A stretch of 64,000 nucleotides of DNA from Setoptus koraiensis (taxonomy: Eukaryota; Arthropoda): contig CM106585.1 of the NCBI GenBank assembly GCA_048013815.1, forward strand, positions 13,330,001-13,394,000, read 5' to 3'. The notes beneath the pieces are model-generated. The model did no database searches. It saw nothing but the letters and a program-made list of their open reading frames with translations, and was not told where the DNA came from. A program made the translations under genes and the position numbers. Position 1 is the stretch's first letter, and each line of letters begins with the position of its first letter. Shown in pieces: positions 22,548 through 31,895 of the stretch.

Positions 22548-23856
22548 ATGTCATCGTCGTACGCAAATGAAGACAACAACAATAGCGACAACAACGCCGC
22601 CACCATCAACAACAAAAGTTATGATATGGACGCAAGCAAAAAATGGAGCCCCTTCGCGCCGCCAATCAAGAAGAAGAAAACCAGGTAAGCGATTCAGGCG
22701 CTGGCCGGTCTGAAGACAAACTGACCAAATAATTATAAACAGACAGATAACATAAGTAACCGACTATCGTTCGATGTACGTTCCGACATGCAGGACAACG
22801 TTCACCTTCCATCAGTTGTATCAGCTAGAGCAGGCCTTCCAGAGATCGCCCTATCCAGACGTGCACACCAGAAAGGACCTGGCCACTGAATTGTTTCTCA
22901 CCGACACCAGAGTACAGGTGAGCTGTTATGAGCTAAGCCCATTCTTGCCATAGTCAGCCATTACACAACAGCCAATTATAAACTTTCATTCGCGCTCGTT
23001 TCTCCATGAACAGGTTTGGTTTCAGAACAGGAGGGCCAAGTGGCGAAGAAAGGCGCCTCAATATCACAAGGCACCCCAGCAACAAAGCGCCAAACCAGCG
23101 GCCCACAATTCAGCAGACGACAAGCTACTGATGGATGTCAACGAAGAAGACGAAACTGTTGAGAGTGATTTGACGACCACGGCGCACATCAACAACAATC
23201 AATTTATCTGCAATCTCAACAAAAAACTAAAATCATCATCGCGAGTCAATGATCTAATGTTGTTGCAACAACAATCGAGGGATCTAGATGTAACCAGTTT
23301 CATCGGACAGTCATCGATTACAAATGTCAACATTTATGATTATAGATACAACCAACAACAACAACAACAAAATAATCACCTAGATACAACTGAATGGAAT
23401 CAACAACGTTTCATTATCAAGTCTAGTCAACAAGATAATAATAACGATAGTAACAGCAACGATACTGATACCGATATTGATACAGCATCCGTGGGAATCC
23501 GCAACCACGCTTTGGACAGCTATGGGGATGATACGGAAGCACACATCAACAAAATGACTACCATGCCCAATAACAACAATCAAACTAACTCTTATCACAA
23601 TCAATCTGCACTGGATACATTGGATCAATCAGATCATGATTGCCTCAACGGCAACTATAATTATTATTATCAGCATCAAAGAGATTACCCTTTGAGCGCT
23701 ACGAGCACCTCGTCTACTCTATTCAATGGTATGGATAACATCAACGATACTTTGAACTCTAGTTATATCTCAGTGGATAACATCAATGCGAGTCCAATCT
23801 CAAATCAAGCGACGATTTCTAATTCGGAAAAGAGTCGTTCCTTCTTTTATGAGTAG
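22548..23856 (+). CDS. paired-class (PRD-like) homeobox transcription factor
   Basis: Three exons, 22548-22684, 22794-22917 and 23014-23856, with GT/AG introns of 109 and 96 bases and matching phases (2, then 0), give 367 residues. The homeodomain is residues about 42-101: [19 protein letters not shown], then [20 protein letters not shown], then [15 protein letters not shown]. It has Gln at position 50 and Asn at 51. The second intron falls between homeodomain positions 46 and 47, the classic place in paired-class genes. No paired box, octapeptide or C-terminal OAR motif is visible. The N-terminus is only about 40 residues, rich in Asn/Ser, with a KKKK stretch before the domain. The long C-terminus is Asn/Gln/Asp-rich and low complexity. 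I cannot assign it to a specific subfamily. Such factors act in the nucleus, often in neural or head patterning. The start is the first in-frame ATG. Confidence 0.9.
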
Positions 23857-24436
23857 CCGCCGATGGATAGATTTAGGAATTCCAAAAGAAACAACATTAT
23901 GAGCAACCCGTATGCAACCAGATTCACCTAGAATTCCACACTCTGAATAAGGAATTCTCTGAATAGATATATACTGACTAATTAAGCCAAAGTAAAGGTT
24001 CGCTATAGTTGATTCATCTAGTCTTGAATTTAAAAAATTAGTTGGAGCAACTTGCTCCGAGCAAGTTAGGCTAGGCTCAGCTCTTTGAACGCTATATGAT
24101 CTAGCAAGTTAGAAAAATTCGGTAAAAATGTATAATACTGAAGGTCGAAAATTAGAGTTTTACACTAGACAGTCTCCCTCAATGTCGAGTGTTTTTATTT
24201 TTAGGTTTTGTACAATCGTAATGTGTCCACATTGGGGTGTGTGTCATTGCTTTTTTGGGGAGAAAGGAATTTGTATCACATCATATTTATTCATTTTACT
24301 CGTCGAATATGGGGTGTCTTACATGTTTGACCCGTGTTATTCATAAATGTACAGAATCTGAGGGAATAGGTGACGAAATGGTAGTATTCGCTGTTTTGTA
24401 TTGAGGTTTAGCTGATTATAGTCATTGTCTCTATGT
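23857..24436. other. convergent 3' region between homeobox and adhesion genes
   Basis: The 580 bases between the two stop codons should hold both 3' untranslated regions. Candidate minus-strand poly(A) signals (TTTATT on the plus strand) lie at 24194-24199 and 24286-24291. No canonical AATAAA is seen for the homeobox gene. A near-perfect palindrome AACTTGCTC-C-GAGCAAGTT lies near 24.05 kb. Nothing coding is seen. Confidence 0.55.
24286..24291 (-). terminator. possible poly(A) signal of the adhesion gene
   Basis: Reads AATAAA on the minus strand, about 145 bases past the stop codon. A second copy lies at 24194-24199. Which is used cannot be told. Confidence 0.45.
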
Positions 24437-26902
24437 CTATGACTCCATCGACGCCTCTCTAATCATGCCTTTTCGATCCGGAGAACAACACCAAGACCGC
24501 ACGGTGGATACTGCGCCAACTTGATACTTGCAACAACATGTTACATCAACTAATATCAATACCAGGATCAGTCCAACCATGACCAAAAGAATCACTCCAC
24601 TCGAGGGTGACATGTCAAACAGGAATGACGCAGAAGGATCTTGAGGGTTCAAAGAAGGACCATTAGCTGGCAGTGTCGCAACAAGGATCGTAGCAGGCAT
24701 TGAAATTCCCCTCTTGTTACGAGCCCTGACTTCTATTATATAGTGAGTGGAAGGCTTCAAGTCTGTGATATCGACTCTTTCGGTTCGACCCTTTGCGTGC
24801 GTGATTTCCAATTCTGCCGATTTATTCGAATTGACCCATCGGTTGCCCATGTACTGCGCTTCATAATATCTGATGATATAGTTGTCGATCGGTTCTCCGT
24901 TGTCGTAGACGGGCGGAGCCCACGTAAGTCTATAGCCGTTAGAAAATTTACTTTTTACAGCCCTGAATTGCATTGATTGGTCAGAATCCGTGATTACCGG
25001 TCGATCGGGTTCACTTGCTTGGGGTGTCATGGTAGAAAACGTGAGAGTTTTCTCAGATCTTCCAACTTCGTTTTCAGCCACTACTTGTATCGCATATCGG
25101 TGCTCTGGTCGAAGGTTATCAATAATAAATGGGCCAGCTTTTCCAGTCCCGTCTGGTATCGTGAAAAATGTCTTGGTGCCTCTGTGAAAGAGCAGATTAG
25201 AATCTCGGGGTACACCCGTGTATTCAACATTATATGACCTTACATGTAATCCTCCGTCGAAGGAAGGTGCTTGAATAGTGATATAAACGTGAGTTGGGAA
25301 AGGAGTGAGTTCTATTCTTTCGACAGGGGTGGGCGCGGAGGCTAGCCTGAGATGTATAGATATTAAACCTTCGCCCTGTGAATTTGATGCTTTGCATTGA
25401 TATGTTCCAAAGATGTTTGGAGTTACACCAGAGGGGCCCACCTTGATTGACAAAGTGTTGATGTTTAACTTTGTATTAGGATCCCAGTCGTAGTCCACTT
25501 TGGTCAAGGCAATATTATCTTTATACCAGGTTAATGTGGGTTCCGGGTATGCTCGTACTTGGCAGACGACTGACACCTGCTTCGACATTGGCTTGATGTA
25601 CTGGATTGGAGGTGTTCCCGAGAGATCCGGCGGAAAACGGACTTTGACTTGGCCAACTCGTTCGACTATACCAGCTTTATTTTCGCTGGAACAATAGTAT
25701 TTTGAGTCAAAGCTTCTGGTCACATTTTGCAATCTGATCTTATAGACAGTTGTCTCACCTTCAATTATAGTATCAATTTTCAGGACTTGAGGATCTCCCA
25801 GGGTAAAAGGATTCCCACCATCCTTTCGGATTTGAATGTATGGACTTGGATTACCGGACGATCTACATTCCAGATCTACGAAACCGTATTCATCTACTGT
25901 TTGGTTTTCAAAAGACAATATTTCCGGTTTGGTGTGGACGAATAAGTTGAATGATGTGTTGGCTTTACCGACGGGGTTTTGTGCTTCACATTCAAACGTA
26001 CCGTTGTCTCGAGGTTGAAGGCTTGTTATTTTCAATGATCCTGTTGCTGGATTAACAATATATCCACTCTCTGATGATAGATTGCGTCCTTTGGGATCAC
26101 GCCACGTGATCCTGGGCGCTGGATATCCCTCAGCTTTGCAGAACATTTCAATTTGTTCGGACTGGTTTCCTTGATAGAGCTCTATTCTTGGTGACGAAGA
26201 GATAATTGGCGCTGTGTAGACCTCTACGACAACTGTGCGGATTTTCATTCGACCATTCTCCAGTACGGTGGCTGTGACCGTGTAATCGCCGGCGTCTTCT
26301 TTATTGACACGACCATTAATTAAAATGCGTCCCTCTTGAAAGTCATACCGGCCAGTGTAGGAGGATAGAGATCTACCGTCTTTGGTCCATTCAACAGTGG
26401 GCGATGGCTGAGCAGAGACCTTGCAAATGATGGCCTGTTCTGTTAATCCGTCGGTGATTGATTGAAGCTCTGGGCATTCCATGGAGATTTCGTTGAAGAA
26501 TTCCACTTTGGTTGTGGCGCTGAGCAAGGTAGACTTTTGGAAGCTGCCCTTGCACGTGTACTCTCCCGAGTCTTCCATGCTGGGCCTGTCGAATTGTAGC
26601 AGCAGACTGCCTGCGCTAAGTCTGACGTTGTGTTTCATAATTTGTCCCTTTGGGTCCTCCCATCGTAGATCGGTGAATAAATTTGGATGATCGCGTTCGC
26701 CCTTGCACGTGAGTATGTATGGGCTGCCCGAGGGCGCCTGATTGGGCGTTGAGTTTGGATAGATCTTGAGAATAGGTTCGGGCTGTTTGGGTGCATCACT
26801 TGAGGTGGGACTGGCGTGTACATAGTGGTGGTTGAGCGCGATGGATACAATGGTCAATAACAGTAATAGTAGTGCTTGTTGTGCATTGGTGATGCGCACC
26901 AT
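24437..26902 (-). CDS. fasciclin-2/NCAM-like cell adhesion molecule, intronless
   Basis: 821 residues in one exon, starting at the ATG that opens a clear signal peptide (MVRITNAQQALLLLLLTIV). An upstream in-frame ATG at 27028 would add 42 His/Arg-rich residues and bury the signal. Domains in order: five immunoglobulin domains (about 37-130, 132-222, 224-318, 320-416, 417-518), two fibronectin type III domains (about 519-623 and 626-742), one membrane helix (about 765-787) beginning SSGVILLVMVGLILV, and a short tail of about 34 residues. The helix ends in DVTCCCK, like insect fasciclin-2 (DITCC), where cysteines may be lipid-modified. This 5 Ig + 2 FnIII layout defines the NCAM/fasciclin-2 family, homophilic adhesion proteins of axons and synapses. 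The tail lacks the long PEST-bearing region and C-terminal PDZ ligand of the main fly isoform. Absence of any intron is unusual for this family. Confidence 0.88.
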   Translation of the reverse strand: MVRITNAQQALLLLLLTIVSIALNHHYVHASPTSSDAPKQPEPILKIYPNSTPNQAPSGSPYILTCKGERDHPNLFTDLRWEDPKGQIMKHNVRLSAGSLLLQFDRPSMEDSGEYTCKGSFQKSTLLSATTKVEFFNEISMECPELQSITDGLTEQAIICKVSAQPSPTVEWTKDGRSLSSYTGRYDFQEGRILINGRVNKEDAGDYTVTATVLENGRMKIRTVVVEVYTAPIISSSPRIELYQGNQSEQIEMFCKAEGYPAPRITWRDPKGRNLSSESGYIVNPATGSLKITSLQPRDNGTFECEAQNPVGKANTSFNLFVHTKPEILSFENQTVDEYGFVDLECRSSGNPSPYIQIRKDGGNPFTLGDPQVLKIDTIIEGETTVYKIRLQNVTRSFDSKYYCSSENKAGIVERVGQVKVRFPPDLSGTPPIQYIKPMSKQVSVVCQVRAYPEPTLTWYKDNIALTKVDYDWDPNTKLNINTLSIKVGPSGVTPNIFGTYQCKASNSQGEGLISIHLRLASAPTPVERIELTPFPTHVYITIQAPSFDGGLHVRSYNVEYTGVPRDSNLLFHRGTKTFFTIPDGTGKAGPFIIDNLRPEHRYAIQVVAENEVGRSEKTLTFSTMTPQASEPDRPVITDSDQSMQFRAVKSKFSNGYRLTWAPPVYDNGEPIDNYIIRYYEAQYMGNRWVNSNKSAELEITHAKGRTERVDITDLKPSTHYIIEVRARNKRGISMPATILVATLPANGPSLNPQDPSASFLFDMSPSSGVILLVMVGLILVLILVDVTCCCKYQVGAVSTVRSWCCSPDRKGMIREASMES

Positions 26903-29853
26903 GTTGTTGGTGGTGGATGTTTGGGGTCGGCTCCTGTGGGGTCTGTGGTGACAATGTTGATTGGTGGCAACGGGACACTTGCTTTGGTGCGGCATGATGT
27001 GGCGTGTGTTGTTCGGGATGAGATACAAAAAAAATGAGATATTGTGTGTATGTTACAACAATAATATCACAATGATACGTGAATGACGATGATACTACTG
27101 ATGGGGTCCGAGTGAGTAATGACGCTGCGCGATTATGTGTGTCGTTATCGGTTGGCGTTGGGATCTTGATTACAGCGGCGTGCTGGTGATTACTAATTAC
27201 TAGTATTTGTTTACTAGTGATTGGTCGGTGAATTACTATTAAATTAATGCTATTGATACTATTGAATTAATGCTATCGATAATGGCGATTGATGATGTCG
27301 ATAGTCGTCATGTGTGTGTGTGTGTGTGTGTGTGAAAGTTTGTAAGACGAGATGCGAGATTAGCCGGCCACGATGGATGTCGTCAACTGTTGATGCGGCG
27401 GTGGTAGCGGCGGCGTCGGCGGCGGCGGCGTTGCTGCTCCCACAGAGCTTTGATGGAGATCTTGATACTGTTGTGTTTGTCGTCTTGTCGCCGATATTAA
27501 TATTATGTTTGTTGTTATTGTCGCTGTTAATAAATACTAATAAATACTAATAAATAATGGCAAATACTGGCAAATAAATTACTCGGCCTGCCTGCAACGA
27601 GCGCTCATGTTTGTGATATACGATACTAACGCAAGTGGTAAGTCACTGTGGTGCGAGTGCGTGCGTGCGTGTGTGTGTGTGCGTCGATGTCGCCAATTGA
27701 GACTGTGAGCTGATGCGGTGCAAAGGCGCACAATTCTGTTCTGCTGTACAATTGTGTGAGCAATGTCTCACTGACCCAACTGTCGCCAAACTGCAAACTC
27801 AAATTGCTACTCGTCGCCTGTAACAGCACAGTTGCCCAACAGTTCGCTGGTTGGCTCGTTCGTTTGTTCGATTTGTCGTCGCTCAATCTGTTCGCTCACT
27901 CGCTCACTCTCTCACTTTGTCCGTCTGTCTGTCTGCGTAAAAATTCGTTGCAATTCTCTGGCAGTCGTTCGCTGGCAGTCGTTCGCTGGCAATCGTTCGC
28001 TGGCCGTCGGCGTCGCGTCCTGTCGTCGCGAAAAATTCTGCAGACAGTTTGTTTGTCTGCCCCTGGCTGCTTCAGAATGCTAACTAGCAATGGCCGAGCG
28101 CACATTCGCCGCTGCTTCGCCGGTTCAGTTCACGCTGCACTATATACAGTGCTATGTACAGTGCTGGGGACGGCGCACAAGAGGGCTCTCTCATCCATTC
28201 AATTCGAATTTATTATCATCGCGGATGCGAATGACTAACACAAACGTTGCGCCTGCTGCCAACAATTCTTCCATTGTTAGGCCTGCAAAAACAACAGCCG
28301 CTCGGGCATCTGTTGCTCTCGCTCGTTGGCTGCTGCCGCTGCTGCTGATTTGCTCCGGCTCAACAACTCGCACACACACGCACCATTGCTGCTGCTGCAG
28401 CACGGCCACTCAATGGTGGCAGCATTATGCTGCGGCTCGTGTGCACAGTGCGTGGTGATGAGCGCCATTACCGTGCCATCACGGCGCACACCTTTTCAAA
28501 CAGCGCTGCAGCAGCAGCAGCAAAACGAGAGGCACACACGTTGGATCGACGCACTTTGCACGATGCTCGCACCGTGCATAGCTATGCGCGCCGCGGTGCA
28601 TGCACAACATTCACACATACAGTCAGTACTACTAACTCAGTACAGTCTGCACTCGATTGTACCACACGGTATGCTGGCCGAATTGCAATGCTCAAATCAC
28701 AACACTGTGTTGCCCGCGGTTAGAATGCCGTTTGCGCCACCACAACCACCATATTGAGCATCTGCATCCTTCCTCAAAATAGGGAGTGTGTGTGTTCTCT
28801 CACACGGACGTGCAAAGCCACTTGACGGCTTCCACCGATGCTACCTCGACTGTGCCATTAGAAGTGGCCAATGGTCAAGACTGTTTGCCATTCTCCAACT
28901 CTTTCTCCCCCCTTGGCTACGTCAATTCTTTACTTTCCAACACACACACTCTCGCATGCATCATCATCTTCATCTGAGTGTGTCCCTCTTCCAAGAGATT
29001 ACCAGAGCCACAGATGATGGACGCTAGCTAACACTACCAAAAGTATGCTAGCTCCTAGAAAAATAAATTATGAACTACCAGAGAACAACTATAGCACTCG
29101 ACTATCGGCCCTTCTTCAACCGCAAACCACCTTCGCTGCTAGCTCTCAATGTTTGTCGAAATAGCACTGGTGCTTCCTCCAATCGAAGGTCTCTTTCCCT
29201 CTATTTTTCTCTTTTTCAGTGCCCAGATTGGTCGAAAGCAAAAATAATTACAGTAATTACATTGATTGTGAGCTCGTAAATAGCCAATCCAAAGCTCGCA
29301 AGATGACTATACAATCCTTGCAGCACTAAACCTCAACTGTCAGCCGGCGATGCTATATGTCGAAATGTAAGAATGGCAGCCCGAGCACTCTCTCTCTCTC
29401 TCTCTCTCTTCACACTCATATATATATTTTAGTTTGTTCACTAGAATAATAGATAAATATACTAGTGTATACAAGCGCTAGTCCACGGGCCAATGACTTG
29501 GCCAAGCATGTTGGACTCACAAGTACACTCGCATCACTTTTATCGTCCACCACGAGAGACTACAATTATTACACTCCGAACACAACAAATAGTTTACGGC
29601 TCAGCAAACTTGGTACTTTTATATAAACTCGATGCCAGTGCAATAAGAGATCTTCTTGTTGTTGTTTTTCATCCTATTAATCGCTCTCATCACTTGTTGG
29701 ACGCGCGCTTATTGCCTATACCCAACTCCATTATAGCAACCGTAGTCCCTGTGTTACGTCATTAATAATACATGTGACAAAGAAGTAATTACTTCGTTCG
29801 TTTTTTACCATGATATAGGCCATCAAGTGTAATAGGAAACGAGACATAAAACT
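26903..29853. other. intergenic region with simple repeats
   Basis: Upstream of the adhesion gene and downstream of the clamp-loader gene. It contains a GT run at 27311-27334, a GCG/GGC-rich patch near 27.42 kb, a 14-base triplication at 27961-28002, TAAATAC repeats near 27.53 kb, GCA/GCT-rich tracts near 28.3-28.5 kb and a CT run near 29.39 kb. Open frames here are short and overlap on both strands. I see no gene. Confidence 0.55.
27961..28002. repeat. 14-base triplication
   Basis: Three head-to-tail copies of GCAGTCGTTCGCTG, the third with one change, followed by a diverged fragment. Confidence 0.85.
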
Positions 29854-31347
29854 CTAATCTTCTCTTTTCCTCTTATTAGTGGCTGAGAGGATATCACAAA
29901 CTGGAGTTGATCCGAAGTCTGAAATGGTTTTGGCTAAAATTTCTTTATCATCTAAATACACTTGAATCATATCAAGATAATGTAGGAACCTTTTGATTCT
30001 TCGAGCATTGACTGTTGAGTTTAATTCCTTCCTTTTTCGTTCGGATTGAATCATCAAGGCCAGGAACGGTGCTATATCGGTCTTAAATTCAGAATCGAAC
30101 GATTCTGCTCGACATTGAACAGATGTATCAATCAATTTATATGTTTTGTCAATTTGAGTACGCATACTTTGGTAAAATTCCTGAGTAGCCCGATACTTGT
30201 TATAATCAAGTAATTTATCTTCGAAGAGATCTTTAGATATACTTGTGATTGTATCATGAATTTCTTGACCTAGCTCGTTGGTGGAATTATACTCTTCGTC
30301 GCGGTAAGAAGTGGGTTTCTTTTCAATCCATAATTGCACCGTACAATTCTCATCTAAAGGGTCTATACGAGTCTTCAAAATATCTAATAAAACGACAGAA
30401 TCGTATAATGTCAACAGGTCCTTGTTGGTCTTTCTCAGCGATGTCTGCTCTGTTGTCGTATCTAATTGAATGCCATGGAGTGTAGGATGAATAGATGTTA
30501 GATCAGCTCCGCCATTGGGTCCGCTGAGACCACGATAAAAGTGTATTTGATTGAGGCATTGTCTAATATCACATGGAAAATTGTATATAAGCTGTTTACA
30601 ACTTTCGTCGTTACGACGTAAAAACTTGTTCTTGTAAAAACCTTCACGTTTGCATACCCCGAGCAACAGTTCTAATAATTTATCTTGTTCAGGTCTCTCT
30701 AAGGAGATTATTTGGCATCTTGGCAGTAACTCTTTGATTTCATCTATAGATTGAGTCGCTGTCATAACTACCGGCCTGCGACTAGTCTCTATGAAGGGAA
30801 CAAGCGATGACCAAAATGAACCATCATCTTCGAACAGGACGTCTACGTCATCAAATAAAATTATGGATGATGTTGCAGAAACCGATAGCGATTTTGGTGA
30901 TGGAATTGTCGTGAAGAATTTATTTATGGGGCCCTGAACATTTGGCACTTGCCTCTTGATGTGTTGTTCTTGATTGGCTAGTTTCAATTTACTAATGGAT
31001 TGGGAATTTCGCTTCTCTGAAGCGTGGCATTCAACTACATGCAGATTAAGTTGATTGGCTATAGCGTGCACCATACTAGTCTTGCCTACCCCTGGTGGCC
31101 CAGATAATAAAATACATGACGGGAAAGAATCTGAGCCAGTCATAGAGCAACTGTCTTCGGAATCTTCGGAACAGATTGTGATTGTATTGTTAAAACTTCC
31201 CTGTTTTTTGCTGCCGGTTTTTAGTAAAAATTCTTCTAGCCATAGTTTTAGTTCGATAGCTTGTGGTATGTGACAAATAATATCATCGTGTTTCCTTGGT
31301 CTGTACTTGTGTGTCAGTAGATCAGGTGAATTGTCCGGTGATGACAT
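29854..31347 (-). CDS. ATAD5/Elg1-like AAA+ clamp-unloader subunit, intronless
   Basis: 497 residues in one exon. The start chosen is the ATG at 31347 (context TTAAAATGT), followed directly by LLTHKYRPRKHDDII, the usual opening before the AAA+ module of RFC large subunits. An in-frame ATG at 31557 would add 70 hydrophobic, unconserved-looking residues. Motifs: Walker A LLSGPPGVGKTSMVHA (about 78-95), then a basic insert ending PINKFFTTIP; Walker B ILFDDVDVLFEDDG (about 160-173); sensor 1 region RPVVMTATQS (about 190); sensor 2 region CDIRQCLNQIHFY (about 257-270). The insert and the DDVDVLFEDD form fit ATAD5/Elg1 better than RFC1 or CTF18. ATAD5 replaces RFC1 in the clamp loader and removes PCNA from replicated DNA in the nucleus. 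Vertebrate ATAD5 has over 1000 residues before this module; none are encoded in this exon. The C-terminus (NKRKRED) could act as a basic nuclear signal. Confidence 0.82.
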   Translation of the reverse strand: MSSPDNSPDLLTHKYRPRKHDDIICHIPQAIELKLWLEEFLLKTGSKKQGSFNNTITICSEDSEDSCSMTGSDSFPSCILLSGPPGVGKTSMVHAIANQLNLHVVECHASEKRNSQSISKLKLANQEQHIKRQVPNVQGPINKFFTTIPSPKSLSVSATSSIILFDDVDVLFEDDGSFWSSLVPFIETSRRPVVMTATQSIDEIKELLPRCQIISLERPEQDKLLELLLGVCKREGFYKNKFLRRNDESCKQLIYNFPCDIRQCLNQIHFYRGLSGPNGGADLTSIHPTLHGIQLDTTTEQTSLRKTNKDLLTLYDSVVLLDILKTRIDPLDENCTVQLWIEKKPTSYRDEEYNSTNELGQEIHDTITSISKDLFEDKLLDYNKYRATQEFYQSMRTQIDKTYKLIDTSVQCRAESFDSEFKTDIAPFLALMIQSERKRKELNSTVNARRIKRFLHYLDMIQVYLDDKEILAKTISDFGSTPVCDILSATNKRKRED

Positions 31348-31895
31348 TTTAATAAATGGAATTTTAAATAGATGGGGCCATAAAAGATATGAATGAATGT
31401 TGTAGTAAATAAATACATTTCCATGAAAACAAAGAGAATGGAGCATCATATGGAGTTCAAGCAAAGAAGAAAGAACACAAGAATGTCGACAAAAAAGCGC
31501 GAAATCCAAAACTACTGATTTTTTTTTCAAAATTGATTTAATTGTCAGAAAAGGCAATTTATTATAATTATGGTTCGTTTGTCTATATTTTAATCGCCAA
31601 TTTCTATATTTACATGTATCACTATAGGTATTTTGATTCTACACATGTAGCCCATCTTCCTAGTTTGAGAAAGCTCTGTCGCACTATACAGAGATTAAAT
31701 AGACAAGATATATGTGATCTATCTGTGATGTGTGCCTGAGTGTGATCTTTATTTCTTCCAGTTGACAAATCATTTTGTCTTTTTGTTGCTGCATTCCGTA
31801 CAAAATGACCGTCTGACTGTCTTCTCTCTGAAATTATGTCTAGTTTATTCCATCACGGTACAGAGTGTAGTTTTGAATTCCAATCAAAACCCAAT
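31348..31895. other. short intergenic region between two minus-strand genes
   Basis: 548 bases that must contain the clamp-loader promoter and the receptor-tail gene's 3' end. Two minus-strand poly(A) signals (TTTATT on plus) lie at 31748-31753 and 31844-31849. Nothing coding is seen apart from the in-frame but unlikely upstream extension of the clamp-loader gene. Confidence 0.55.
31844..31849 (-). terminator. poly(A) signal of the long-tail receptor gene
   Basis: Reads AATAAA on the minus strand, 47 bases beyond the stop codon. A second one lies at 31748-31753. Confidence 0.6.
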
